From Elysia marginata (Eukaryota > Mollusca > Gastropoda > Plakobranchidae), in contig BMAT01011131.1 of the NCBI GenBank assembly GCA_019649035.1, positions 33,598 to 56,676 on the forward strand: a stretch of DNA of 23,079 nucleotides, written 5' to 3'. Both the position numbers and the translations under genes were made by a program. The notes beneath the pieces are model-generated. The model was not told where the DNA came from. It searched no databases and saw only the letters and a program-made list of their open reading frames with translations. Position 1 is the first letter of the stretch. Every line of letters starts with the position of its first letter. This document shows, piece by piece, positions 10,160-21,390 of this stretch.

Positions 10160-13060
10160 GTTGGTGACGGGACTTTATCATTGCTTTGTGTTCTCCCATA
10201 TTATCTCAAACTGTAGAACAAACCTATGAGCATTTAGCCCCACGATTCACGGCCTATTCTTTTAACGGACGGAGGCGCCTCTATTGTTAGTATTATTATT
10301 TTGCTTGCTGTTTTTTGTGATACCAGTGGACGGGTGATGGGTTTTGTGTTACACTGTGTTTCTCCATCTGTATAAATTATACTGGTACGTAGATCTAAGT
10401 ATCATGAAATATTTTATAGAAATAGAGTTTGGTTTTATAATAAAGAGCTGGATTATCTAACAAGATTAGTGAGCTCTTTACGAACATTTGTTCCTTATAA
10501 CGTTTTATAACTTTTAAAAAGTGTTAGGTTTTCTGCTGTATTGTTTTGTGTATGGGGGGGGGGGTGTGTCAATTCAGAACAAACTGTAATTTAGGCTGTG
10601 ATAAAATGTCTTGAGTTTATCGTTTATGATTATGTAGAACCAATTTTCCAGATGAAACGGGAATAAAGTAAACTTTTTTTTTCGTTTCATGGTGACGTAA
10701 ATATTGATTTTTTTTTTGATTTTTTTCAAACAGCTTGGTCATTAAAGCTAAATGAACCAATTAAGATATATTGGTTACAAAAATGTGTCTACTGCAGTGG
10801 AAAACAAAGTGTTTGTCCAAATTGAAATCAATGTATCTTAATCTTTTATTTTCTTCTGTTGATTCTAATCCATAATACCTTTTTATATGAAATGTACGAC
10901 AGTTTGCAATGATGTGGTTGAAAATTGGCAATCTAGTCCAAATGTACACAAACGTGTGCTAAAAGTGCCTTTTTGGTCTATCTTTTTCAATGTCTGGTAT
11001 TATGAATAAGAAAATAGGCAATCTAAAAAGCATTCTTTAGTCTTTCGCCAGGCTCTTTTCACGCGCTATTGTTACTCATGGGGGGGGGGGGGGNNNAGTA
11101 AAAAGATTTGTTCAGTTTTGGACTAGGTTTCTGGACACGGTTCTTTGCTCAGACAGCCCACTAATTTTTCCGCAGGTTCAGTTCTTTATTTAAAAGCTCC
11201 GACTTGTCATCTCCTGCAAGATTTCGATACCGTCAAAAGCACTTTTGTTTGAGGGTTTTTATTTTAATCTAAATTTAAATTAACAAAAGGGGTGAAGGCT
11301 TTTATTTACCGTTAATTTTTCTTTGTTTGTTATAAACAAAAAAAAAACATTTTAATGTATTATATTTTAAATCTATTTCCCCATGAGGTTGGGCAGTTTC
11401 ACTTGATTCTTTTTCTAGATCAGTTACTAAGGGAGAAACAGATTTTTGTTTATTTGTTTTTTCTATTCTTTTTAGATTTTGAACTCAGTCTAGATTTGTT
11501 AATTCATCGGATAACAAAGCTACATAAAAACTACAGTGAACTCTATATCTCGGGGTGAAAGGTTTTTCTTTGTGTCTTTTTTTTTGTAATTTTTTTTGCC
11601 AGCCTTTTAATTGATATGAAATTATCAATTGACGCTATGATTTATTTAATAAGTAGGAAATTATAGACAATACCCAAATTTAAGTGTCGGTATATGCGGA
11701 TCAAGTGATGTCTTTTCCATGGATAAAGGGGAGTCATGTATTAACTGCTGTTTAAATGCTATCAAAATCAGTCATAGATACAACGGGGTGCGTACTTCAT
11801 TGCCTTATTTTACCAATTACGTTGTTTTTATTAGGGTTTTCGTGTCAAATGAGTTTGGGGTCTTCGTGTTGGAGTTTCTTTAAGTCGTTGTTTGCTACCG
11901 GAAGCGTCTGTTAAAAAAAAATAAAAAGGTTTTTGAAGAAATTCTAAAAGACTGCACATTTTTCAATAAGATTTTTAGTGTTCTCTACTATGATTACATT
12001 CATAAAATAAAACTGATCGTAGTTTTTTAATGTGATCAATTTAAAATCAAAAGCAATATTTTTTTTTCATTTGCATTCCCTGTTTACTATTTCTTGGAGT
12101 GTAGGAATGACCTAATACTGGCAACGAATAATCGATGCGTTTAGACACCTCTATTATATCTCTTGACAAAATCAACATTGAACTTAATCGAAGTTAACTA
12201 AACATATTTTTTTCAAAAAAAAATTAAAAAAGAGAGAAAAGAGGCACATATCAGCAATACTTGAAAGAGCCAGTTTTTGTCTTTCCTTGCCGATTTCAAT
12301 TCTAAGAAGAAAGTCTAAGATTGCACGGGACAGAGAATGAAGATACTGATAGAGGACACAAGAAAACGAAACCAAAAGATAGACTTCGATTTTATCCGTT
12401 GCCGCCCGGAAATGAAGACCAGAGGCTCCTTGACTCGGAATTCTGGGTAAAACTAGATGGAACTGATGGCCACATTCAGCGAGTTCACGCATGCGTACTA
12501 GCTACATGATCGGAGTGATAGCCAAGAATTCTTGGAGAACAGCCAGTGTAGCCTGTTACTGCGACTGCTGCATGTTGAGCGGGGAAAGCAAGGTTGAAAG
12601 CTGACTTAAGGATCAACACACATAATTATAGTCTAGCGCGTGATAACTCATTATAAATGAATTCTATGATTGTGATAGAGTATTGTTTGCTAGTCTATTG
12701 ATAACTAATATTTCAATGAAGCAACTTGCAATAAAATTTTACTCATGTTTTGGAAAAAAAAACATTATCTTCTAGCTATGTACTTGACAACAACTGATAA
12801 TTAAATTTACTACCAGAGATCTGTTACATATGTATACAGAATACAATCAGAACTTGTTACTTAGAAGAAAAAAAAGATCTGAGATATATGAGAAAAAATT
12901 GTGTAAGATAGACAGAAAAACAAAATAATATCAACAAGTGGTATAGTGAGGTATGTTAAAACAAAAAATAATAGAGATTGAGAGAAACTGACAAACAAAC
13001 GAATATGAGAAAAAGAGGTTTTTAGAGAGGCATTTAGGCTGATGAATAAAACCAATGGAA
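10160..13060. other. Intron stretch with G runs and an assembly gap
   Basis: Mostly AT-rich, with a G run at 10554-10563 and another at 11080-11093 followed by three N bases (11094-11096). A GC-richer patch at 12310-12600 has overlapping open frames on both strands of about 60 and 100 codons. I recognise no family in either, and neither is bordered by splice sites that suggest an exon. Confidence 0.5.
11094..11096. other. Unresolved bases (N) after a G homopolymer
   Basis: Three N follow fourteen G. This is most likely a sequencing or assembly failure at the homopolymer, so its true length is unknown. Confidence 0.98.
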
Positions 13061-13068
13061 CAAGGGAT

Positions 13069-13712
13069 TTCGAGAGAGAGACAGACCTAAAGACAAAGAG
13101 ACAGATCTAAAGACGGAGACAGACCTAAAGACAGAGAGACAGACCTAAAGACAGAGAGACAGACCTAAAGACAGAGAGGCAGACCTAAAGACAGAGAGGC
13201 AAACCTAAAGACAGAGAGGCAGACCTAAAGACAGAGAGGAAGACCTAAAGACAGAGATACAAATTTTAAGACAGAAAGACGGATCTTAAGACAAAAGGGA
13301 TAGACCTAAAGACAGAGAGGCAGATCTAAAGACAGAGAGACAAACTTTAAGACAGAGAGGAAGACCTAAATACAGAGAGGCAGACCTAGAGACAGAGAGA
13401 CAGAACTTAATACAGAGAGACAGACCTAAAGACAGAGAAGCAGACCTAAAGACAGAGAGGCAGACCTAAAGACAGAGAGGCAGACCTAAAGACAGAGAGG
13501 AAGACCTAAAGACAGAGATACAAATTTTAAGACAGAAAGACGGATCTTAAGACAAAAGGGATAGACCTAAAGATAGAGAGGCAGATCTAAAGACAGAGAG
13601 ACAAACTTTAAGACAGAGAGGAAGACCTAAATACAGAGAGGCAGACCTAAAGACAGAGAGATAAACTTTAAGACAGAGAGACAGGCCAAAAGACAGAGAG
13701 ACAGACAGATAG
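13069..13712. repeat. 20-bp minisatellite with 261-bp higher-order period
   Basis: About 32 copies of a purine-rich unit, consensus agacctaaagacagagaggc. A distinctive variant run (tacaaattttaagacag, gacggatcttaagacaaaag) occurs at about 13258-13300 and again 261 bp later, so a block of 13 units was duplicated as a whole. Neighbouring units show graded divergence. The Leu/Ser-rich frame on the - strand is an artefact of the repeat. Confidence 0.95.
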
Positions 13713-13719
13713 CAAGTCA

Positions 13720-13980
13720 GCATCACCACAAAGAATAAGCCTCGTCAGTAGCAGTGGTGCTCCAGTGTAGTCCTGGCTCCCACTACGCCTGGTTTAGCTG
13801 CTGTTTGATTTCGGCCGTAATTTGACGTGAAATTTTCGCCTCTCTTCGCACGCAATCAGCCATGAACAGGAAGGATGCGCCTGATGAGAGGGGACGAGAG
13901 TAGTCGCCCCTTGGTATAGATTACAGCGACCTTCCGGTAGCCTGTCAGGCAGTCAGGGGAGGTTAAAATCTCAATATTAA
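13720..13980. other. GC-richer unique stretch, possible repeat fragment
   Basis: Moderately GC-rich block between the minisatellite and the GA tracts. Its composition differs from the intron around it, which hints at an inserted element. I see no inverted ends, tRNA-like boxes or coding frame. Confidence 0.3.
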
Positions 13981-13981
13981 A

Positions 13982-14044
13982 CAGGGAGGGAGGGATGGAA
14001 AGAGAGAGATAGGGAGAGAGAGTGAAAGAGAGAGAGAGAGAGAG
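13982..14044. repeat. GA/GGGA microsatellite
   Basis: Purine tract of aggg and ga units ending in pure GA and followed by gttgcag. The same GA-gttgcag junction recurs at about 14360. Confidence 0.9.
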
Positions 14045-14320
14045 TTGCAGGGACTTGGTTTGAGATTGTAGCCTGGACTTCTTTTTTTAACTATCAGGCG
14101 TATGACTATTTAAGAAATGGGGAGGATGAGGATGGGAAGGAGCAAAATAATAAGAAAAAAAATTGGCGGGGAAGTACACAAAATGAAGTTGAAAAGGACT
14201 AAGTTTAGACCAAAGGAAAGAAAGTGAGAGAGCGAGAAGGAGTATAATTAGAATATATTGGAGATGTCAAAGATTATAAAGTTTAATTTTGAAAAAGGAC
14301 TTCGTTCAGGTTACAATAAC

Positions 14321-14323
14321 GAG

Positions 14324-14361
<38 letters not shown>
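14321..14361. repeat. GA microsatellite
   Basis: Almost pure GA dinucleotide repeat, again followed by gttgcag. Confidence 0.93.
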
Positions 14362-14363
<2 letters not shown>

Positions 14364-15159
14364 GCAGAAAAGGCGGACGGGTCTGAATTGAATCGAGCTT
14401 TGTTGTGTGACAATACTTCACAGTAGTAGAGAGAAAGACAGGCGGAGAGAAAATATTTTTCTTAGGGCAATTTACAAGTAAAGAAAGAAAGTAAAAGTTT
14501 GAAGATTAGGTGAATGATACGGACAGACTTAGCTTTTTAATGAAGATCACAAGGAGGCGATATTCCGCCCTGGTCGCGTCTGGTTTTCGCCTCAAGCGAT
14601 AGACTGATTTTCGGTCCAACTAGAATTTTCCGTGGCGTTGCCTCGCGGTAATAAGATAAACCCAGGTCGTTATTTACGAAATCTTTCTTTGAACTTCTCA
14701 TATCGTTCTTTTTTAATGTGTATTATTAAAGCAGACACGAGACATATCAGCATTATTACTTTCCCGATTTTTTAAATCCTTTCATCTTGCCCAAAGGCTG
14801 TTTATATTTATGTTTGCTTTGTTGTTGTTGTTATATGGAGTAAAAAGATACTGAATAAATGCTATTCCTTTGAATGTTAGACATAATAACTGGAAAACCT
14901 TAAGCACTTTAATTCTGAGGGAAAAGTGCATGCGGACGCCTTGAGACACTGTGGTTATAAGAGGCGCGTATCAAGCAACTCTTTAGAAGGGAGACCTACC
15001 AGGTAAAGGACGAAGTGCGCTTTCGGGTGGCTATAAATTTCGGCGTGAACAGCTTATTCTGGTGAAACATTATCGAAAAACGTAAAGGGTGGGGGCCCTA
15101 GAAGGCTGGCAACCATAACTGATTTCTGCGTACCCAGCTGTTCTTTTTAGCTCTGTATA
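14362..15159. other. Intron stretch without recognised elements
   Basis: Mixed composition with GC-richer segments at 14550-14670 and 14930-15110. These may be transposon remnants related to the adjoining LINE fragment, but nothing is recognisable. Confidence 0.4.
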
Positions 15160-15837
15160 ATGAAAGGCATTTTGAAGCATTCTGAACATGTTGTTCTGCA
15201 GAGGAACAGAGACAACACACTTTGCAAAGGCGAGGTATCTTGCATCAACTGGGTTGCCACTGACCAGAATCTTTGTTCATTCCCCTCAACACTCAAGAAA
15301 ATAAGTTATACACGAGCGACCCATGCTGATTTCGTGATAAATACACATGTGGCTCCATTTGTATCACAATGCTTTCACTTAGACAGGACTTCATCTGCTT
15401 ACACACGACTGAGAACAGACTTACTGACAAATAGTTAGATCGGTCTGATTTCTTGCCTTTTCTAATTGGGCTTACTCGTGCAATTTTCCATTCTTTAGCT
15501 AAAGTTTGCTCACTGAGTGCCGAGTTGAAGAGAATTGTCAGAGGTTTGCTTAGCTCGTTACGTTTTTCTTTAAGTAGCCTTTGGTGCATCTTATCAGGTC
15601 TTTGTGTCTTTAAGGGGTTCAGTTTTTCTAGTTCAGCTAGCACCTACTTTTCTTTTATAATAACATTTCCCCGTGTTTGCCCAGTGTTATTTCTTTCGAA
15701 TTTTGGAAAGCAGGATAAATCCTCCTTCGTAAAAGATTTTGTGAATAAGTCACTTAAGGTTTCGTATTTCTCTTGGTTATTACTTGCAGTTGATCCTTCA
15801 TGTTCTTTTCAAGGTGAGCAATGCCACTTTTAGGTTT
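15160..15837 (-). pseudogene. Broken non-LTR retrotransposon (LINE) reverse-transcriptase fragment
   Basis: Reading the - strand from about 15837 downward, pieces of a LINE reverse transcriptase follow in the expected order across frames. The start is KPKSGIAHLEK; then, after a frameshift near 15806, NNQEKYETLSDLFTKSFTKE. A TAG at 15644-15646 comes next, then VLAELEKLNPLKTQRPDK, HQRLLKE, ELSKPLTILFNSAL, WKIARVSPIRKGKKSDRSNY and NQHG. After a second frameshift near 15322 come RSCITYFLEC, two TGA stops, and TKILVSGNPVDARYLAFAK. This layout matches the finger and early palm domains of Jockey/CR1-like LINEs. The motif-A aspartates (normally YLDFxKAFD) read as LAFAKCVV, so the catalytic site is lost. 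The later palm (motif with two Asp), the endonuclease and the 3' end are missing. It is an old, inactive copy in antisense to erg. Confidence 0.85.
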
Positions 15838-16285
15838 AATTTATTTTTAATTTGAGTATGAATATTAAAAAACTAGAACAACCAAGCTATCTCCCCACAA
15901 ATCTCTAAATCTAACCTACATTTTAGACTTACAAATCTTATTTGAGATGTTGACTTTGATTTTTATCTTTCCGTGTCCGAATAATCACAGACCAAGAATC
16001 TTGATCAAGGTCTGCGTTAAAAGGAGAAACCATACAATTTATGTTTATTTAGTTTTGATTAAATTTAAGATACAATGGAGTAGGCTTGACGTACAAAAAA
16101 CCTCTAGTGATTATTGTTCTTAAAAATGCATTAACCTATTTCATTTCTAAATGCAAAAAATACGACACATCTTAAAAAACTAATATGTCTTTCTTGTCCA
16201 TTTTTGTGTGTCCAGGAGATTAGGAAATACCCAATTAGTGTGTCGTCACTTAGCTAAATGGTTCGACCTTTTTTACCCGGAAATA
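15838..16285. other. Intron stretch without recognised elements
   Basis: AT-rich sequence. No LINE-derived residues are recognisable beyond the 15837 boundary, and no other element is seen. Confidence 0.4.
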
Positions 16286-16360
16286 GTCACATGACTCTTT
16301 GGATGAACTAACAGCCTTATCGCGGATTTTATTTGGGGTACTGTTTGAGTTATTGTTTAG
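16286..16360 (+). repeat. Dispersed repeat, copy A (shorter)
   Basis: Contains gtcacatgactctttgga (16286-16303) and gcggattttatttggggt (16322-16339). Both blocks recur, in the same order, on the - strand of 16806-16962. The second block is identical over 18 bases. Copy A seems to have lost about 100 bp between the blocks relative to copy B. Confidence 0.55.
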
Positions 16361-16789
16361 GGTCGCTTTCAACAGCCTAAAGTTAGACCAGATCTAGTTG
16401 ATTCAGATAAGGCACCAACCAAGTTTCCATCCTTGGACTCGATCCTGGGTCAGCTTATTTTCATAGCAATTTATGAAATCTCCACTTCTCTTGATGCTTT
16501 TTAGGCCATAATTCCTTACCCTGGGAGTGGGGCTGGGTGCATCGGTGTTGATTGCCTTTCGTACATCATTCGGTAGATCTAGAACAGAATGACTGAAACG
16601 TTGTGACTCAAATTTTTGATCCCAAAATAATTACTTCCAGTGAGCTTTATAGCCGTGAAACATATAATGAATTATTGTTTTTTACATGCTAAAAAGGCTA
16701 GATCTAGATACATGTATACGAGTCCTTATAAAAAATTTTCAGCCTAGCCCCTGGAGGCAAGGAAATTCAAGTGACATTATTTGCATAGC

Positions 16790-16962
16790 ATCTAACCCAA
16801 TCAAAACCCCAAATAAAATCCGCCATAACTATTTCTACCATCCAATCAAATGCTGCTACTTTCCTAGACCTATTAGCATAACATAAAATCAAACATGGGA
16901 TGGCGGGAATGAGGAAAAGGTTGGTTAAGGGTAACGCCCGATTTCCACAAGACTCACGTGAC
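16790..16962 (-). repeat. Dispersed repeat, copy B (inverted)
   Basis: On the - strand it reads gtcacgtgagtcttgtgga and, 120 bp on, gcggattttatttggggt, matching copy A. The two lie head-to-head about 470 bp apart, so they may be two insertions of one family or the ends of a larger inverted structure. A 92-codon open frame on the - strand here shows no family I know. Confidence 0.55.
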
Positions 16963-18510
16963 ACTTTGGAGATTTTGGTCAGAATCATAAATAAGAGATG
17001 CTTTGGGCTGATGTCTTCAATACCGGCTTTTTTCTGATCTTCCAAGCGTTGAAATGATCAAAGTTTTGTAAAAATATAATTATGTTGTTTTGAATTTTAA
17101 ATAATCATATAGACAAAGACGAAAATGAATCTGCCAGCTTTTAAAAAAAATTTTCGTCATTTAAAATATCTTGTGTTGGATTTATTCGGATTGGTAGAGA
17201 TAAAGTTTTCTTCCCTGTGTTGTAGCAAATACATTCTTGTTTAACGGTGATAAGCCGCTATCCAGTAGCGATGAAGACAAGTAGCTAAGCAAAAAAATGA
17301 TGCTTCTGACATTAAGCCGACCACGTAATTTTTACAATTGGTACAGGATTGAATGGCAAATCTGTTGTTCGAGCGTTATTGCGTAATATTCTCATCTTAT
17401 CGTTTCATACAAAGGGGTGCGCAATCGGCAAGAAGGGAGATGAAAATGAATGGTGTTGTACCAAGATGCACATGACCTTGTTAACATATAGGTCAGAAAC
17501 AATTTATGATAAGGTATACGTGAAGTTTCATCAATAGCTATACACGGATTGCTGTAAAAACTTGATAACGTTTTGGTGCGTGCTGAAATGATATTAGAGA
17601 CTATGTCTTATCGGCCCACCTAGGAAAGTGATGCCCAATGCGATGAAATCGAGGATGGCTGACGGGTTAGAGGGGCCTGTTAGCCAATCATCTGCAGAAA
17701 AACCCACGCTACCTATGGGTGTTATTACGTCATACGTTATCGTCGTCCGCGCGCTAGGTCTCTATTAGTTATCTGTGTATTTTTATGTATCTGTTTGACT
17801 GCTGGAAGTTTTGAGATAGTGGTCCGGTTTGCTAAAAAAAATAATTTCTTGAACTATGAAAGCTTCTCGAGTTTCTTAAGTCGAATACAAGGGCAGTTTC
17901 CAAGTTTGCGATTTAATCAACTTTTTTAAAGTGTGACATGTATTTTGTTATTGATTTTTTAGTTTTGTTTAGCTGTTTTTATCTTACAATCTTTGTATCT
18001 TTGAAAGAAGTACGTTATATATAGACATTCCTCTGAAGGTTTTTTTGTTTTGTTTTGTTTTGGTTTTTCGACTCTTTTACGACAGGGTTTTAACAACCTA
18101 TATTCAATTGTAGAGTTGAAATTTGAAATCAATTACTCGGCATTGAAAACAGAATGATACTGCTTCCTTTGCATGAAATCAGCCTACAATTTCCTATCGA
18201 CCATGTCAAACGAGCCAGATATTGGAATTTTTTTCGAAGTGCAGATTTTTTTGATCGGTTCCTCTGAATTTCAGTTCAAAAGAAGTCCCGATATTCTTCC
18301 ATCCAAATCTTTTATACTTGTATCATTAGAGCTCTTTGAAAATTTCATTTAAAAAAAACAACGCCTTAATAAGGAAAATGCGACATCAGACTCCTTTCGA
18401 CTGGTTGTACTACACGATTATAATTTACTTTTTTATTTATTTGGTTTAATTTGTTTAATGCGCCATCGTTTTTTTTAGCAAACCCATAAACTCTACATTA
18501 TTATGTGTGA
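16963..18510. other. Intron stretch without recognised elements
   Basis: AT-rich, with a GC-richer patch at 17600-17770 and T/G-rich runs near 18040. I see no gene, tRNA-like boxes or inverted ends. Confidence 0.45.
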
Positions 18511-18512
18511 GT

Positions 18513-18640
18513 TTATAATGATTTATTACGTGTGAAAAATAATGTGTTATTACGTGTGACAAACAATGTGGGAAAATTAATGTGTTATTGTGAGCGAAAA
18601 ATAATGTGTTATTATGTGTGAAAATAATGTGTTGTTATGT
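18513..18640. repeat. Imperfect ~24-bp tandem repeat (aatgtgttattatgtgtgaaa)
   Basis: Five to six copies of a unit like aatgtgttattatgtgtgaa, with spacing varying from about 23 to 36 bp and several substitutions (tacgtgtg, gtgagcg). This is a short, degenerate minisatellite. Confidence 0.85.
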
Positions 18641-19895
18641 TTATATAATAGTTTGAACTAAACTTTATAAGGAAACCAGTAACTTCTAGTAAACACATCT
18701 TTTTCATCTTTCTTTTCCGTGTTTCTCAACTAATCTTGTTTTGTGAAACAAGCATTTTCCTGGAGAAGGAAAATATAAAATTGCGTTGTTTCATTAGGTT
18801 TAAACAGTTAAATTTAAGGTAAGCATCGAGCTCTTGGTATTTTATCATTTTGTTTCAAGCAGCTAATTTTAAAATAACCATAGGACTGGTCAAATTATTT
18901 AACACTGCAAACTTTTTTTCTTGGCATGTCAAGGTAACCCAAATAGAGGATAGTGTACTATTTGTCTAGTTCTATCACTTTTGCTTTGTGACTGGTTGGT
19001 TTTGTTTGTTTTTTTTCGTTTTTTGGTTTGATTTTTCTTTTGCTTTGACCGAGTGCTGTAGCTTACAGTAACAAAATGCCCCATTAACCCAAAGTATCCC
19101 AAACTTTTTCATTTCATTACATAGTTAAAAAACTGAATGTTAAGCAGTAAACATCTATGTATCCAAGGAAACAGTTTCCTGTTTTATCGTTATTGAAAAA
19201 AACATTTGAATAGAACAAACTTTAAAATGTCCGTGTACAAGTTCAGTAACGCCATTGTAAGGATTATACTCCACCTTAACAAATAATTATTTTCCTATCT
19301 CAAGCATCCAGATATGTGGCTTGTATCATGGCAGATTGAAAATTAAAAAATTTCAGCATCTTTAAGTTTTTAGTTCTTCGAAATAGTAGGCCTGCACATG
19401 ATGCTGCCATGGACAAACCAAGTTCAGTATCTCTCGTAATGGTTTAGACTGCAGATACTGCACTTGGTTCGTCCCGGGCACAATGTCACAGTGTGCCATT
19501 GCACTTAACTGTGTCGCTCGAATATATTTTTTTTTATTTTTGTTCGTGTTTGCCTGCATATTTGTTGAAGTTGGTCTTTCCTTTCCTTATTTGGTTTTGC
19601 TTTGTTTTAGTTTTACTTCGCACCAGCTAAAGCACTATAATTGTGTGCGGTTACAGTCTATAACAAATTAATCAAAATGGGTGAGGCTTAATGTGTTTCT
19701 AATTTGTAAGATTTCTCTTCATTTATTTTTTGTCATTATTAAACAAATATTTATGTTGCATGGCATTAAGCCGGTTTCAAATAACGCTTATCCCATAGAG
19801 GTAGACTACACACGACCTTAAGGTCGGTGACCCGTTTTTACTTTCACTTAGTGAACGTTTCGGGAGATACCATGTTAGAGTTTTCATTCAGATTG
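18641..19895. other. Intron stretch without recognised elements
   Basis: AT-rich sequence with a perfect 14-bp palindrome cgaccttaaggtcg at 19813-19826, shortly before the SINE candidate. Nothing else is supported. Confidence 0.45.
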
Positions 19896-19897
19896 GT

Positions 19898-20125
19898 TGA
19901 GTGGTGGGTCAATTGGTAGGGTGGCTTACCGTTATGCTAAGAGTCCAGGGTTTAATCCCTATGCTGAGAAAACAGTTTTTCATCCGATGTGTGTCTTCCC
20001 CTCTCCCTTCCTGGTCCCCTTCCTTAGCTTTTGTTAGGTAGCTAGATCTCTCGGGATATGGACAAGTTGTCTCAGCGAAGAAATCTTAGATAAACTAACT
20101 CCACTCTTAACAAAATAGAAAAACA
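19898..20125 (+). mobile_element. tRNA-derived SINE candidate
   Basis: The head resembles a tRNA gene with internal RNA polymerase III promoters. The A-box-like tgggtcaattggtaggg at 19905-19921 resembles the usual tggctcagttggtagag. The B-box-like gggtttaatccc is at 19948-19959. The spacing is right for a tRNA. The acceptor stem does not close, and an unrelated body follows (C/T-rich, then gctagatctctcgggatatg), ending in an A-rich segment near 20115-20125. This is the SINE layout of a decayed tRNA head plus body. A real tRNA gene is unlikely because the B box has lost its TTCG core (now ttta). The ends are approximate. Confidence 0.6.
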
Positions 20126-21390
20126 TTGAGGGTGCAGCTATTTGTTTTCCCACACCGGCAATAAAGTTAGGACCATCAATATAGTTCATGTACTAAAATT
20201 ATCTTTGATTGAATTATATGCGTAAGAAGAATCATCCGCTAACTAAAGCTTAACTATCATACAACTTGTTTTTTCAACTCTAGGCCTAGCTTGTCCCATG
20301 GTCTATTGTAACCAAAGTAATTTCAAACCACCTAGCCATCGTGTTCTACTTCATTGTTGTGTAGTGTCTATGCTCCAACCCAGCATGCTTTCTAGGGAAA
20401 AAATGTCATCGTTGTTTCCCCTATGATTTTCACATTTTGAACGAGGTAAACAATAAAAGAATTTCTTGTTTTTTTTTTTTTTTTGCTTCTTTTGACAGTT
20501 GTAGTTGTCTATGCAAATTTCAAGATACGTAGTTAGCTCGTCAATCTTAAAACCACATGAATAAGAATACTTATCAATATAAGAATTATTTTTAATAATA
20601 AAAAAAATATTTGAAAAGATCTAAAACATCATTTTTTTCATTCCCTGCTATGCTGAAGATTTACTATTATTATATATACAATATATGTTCCTGATATTGT
20701 GTTATTACTTATATCTTCTATTACTTTTTTGCTACTCAGAGGGCAATTTTATGACTTTATAAGCTGAAGAGTTGAAGCACTTTCTGCATCTTTAAACAAA
20801 ATAATGTAACGTAAAGGTCCAATGAGCGCAAAGTGACACTAGCGTGACTCAATACGTCATACAATTCATTGAACTGATTCAGTGCAATACCTAGTGTAAA
20901 GAAGGCGCATAGCCTCAGATCTAAAGTAGTAAAGTAGAGGAAATAGCAGGGGTTTTTACATCACATAATCCACTAAGTTCTAGATAGATTCCAGATCCCA
21001 TACAGCCCATTGCCAACTAGTTTACCCTCTGAACTTAAAGAGTAACAGCAGTTTATGCGCATAATTTTTAGTATACTGGTAAGGTCTTTAACTTCCTTTT
21101 GAGACGCTTGAGTAGGCAAGGAAAGATGTTTAAAGTAGCCACATTATCAATTATGATATTTGGATTGACAACATTTAATTTTTTACATTGGAAGCACTTT
21201 TAAAACTTTTAAATCAAGATGATAAAAATGGGTAAAGACAATGGGAGAAGTCAAGTTCTCACTCAGCCCAGCACTAAGATAGACACAAGATTGGCGGCTG
21301 TGATGCTTCTTGCCTTTTTTTTTTGTAACTAATATCGTGTGGATAGGAGAATGTAAATAACCCATTGGAAATTTCCTATCTACTTTTCAG
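20126..21390. other. 3' part of the large intron, no recognised elements
   Basis: AT-rich, with a T run at 20469-20484. It ends in the polypyrimidine tract and AG acceptor of the S4-S5 exon. Confidence 0.5.

Larger units (their letters stand above)
1728..21390 (+). other. erg: Large 19.7-kb intron of erg between S3 and S4
   Basis: A phase-0 intron bounded by gtaagt (1728) and tacttttcag (21390). The flanking exons abut in the channel alignment (…FGSGTSD / TMTVTGFLKT…), so no constitutive exon should lie inside. It is rich in microsatellites and transposon remnants, listed separately. I looked for extra channel-like segments in both strands and found none. Confidence 0.9.

Noticed and set aside
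12184-12509. Overlapping open frames of about 100 codons (-) and 62 codons (+)
   Set aside because: Neither shows a known family, hydrophobic pattern or splice context. The overlap on opposite strands in a GC-richer patch is expected by chance.
13069-13712. CRISPR-like array of regular repeats
   Set aside because: The units are contiguous with no unique spacers, vary gradually and lie in a eukaryotic intron. It is a minisatellite.
16767-17045. 92-codon - strand open frame
   Set aside because: It overlaps a dispersed repeat and has no recognisable domain. A transposon-derived origin is possible but not supported.
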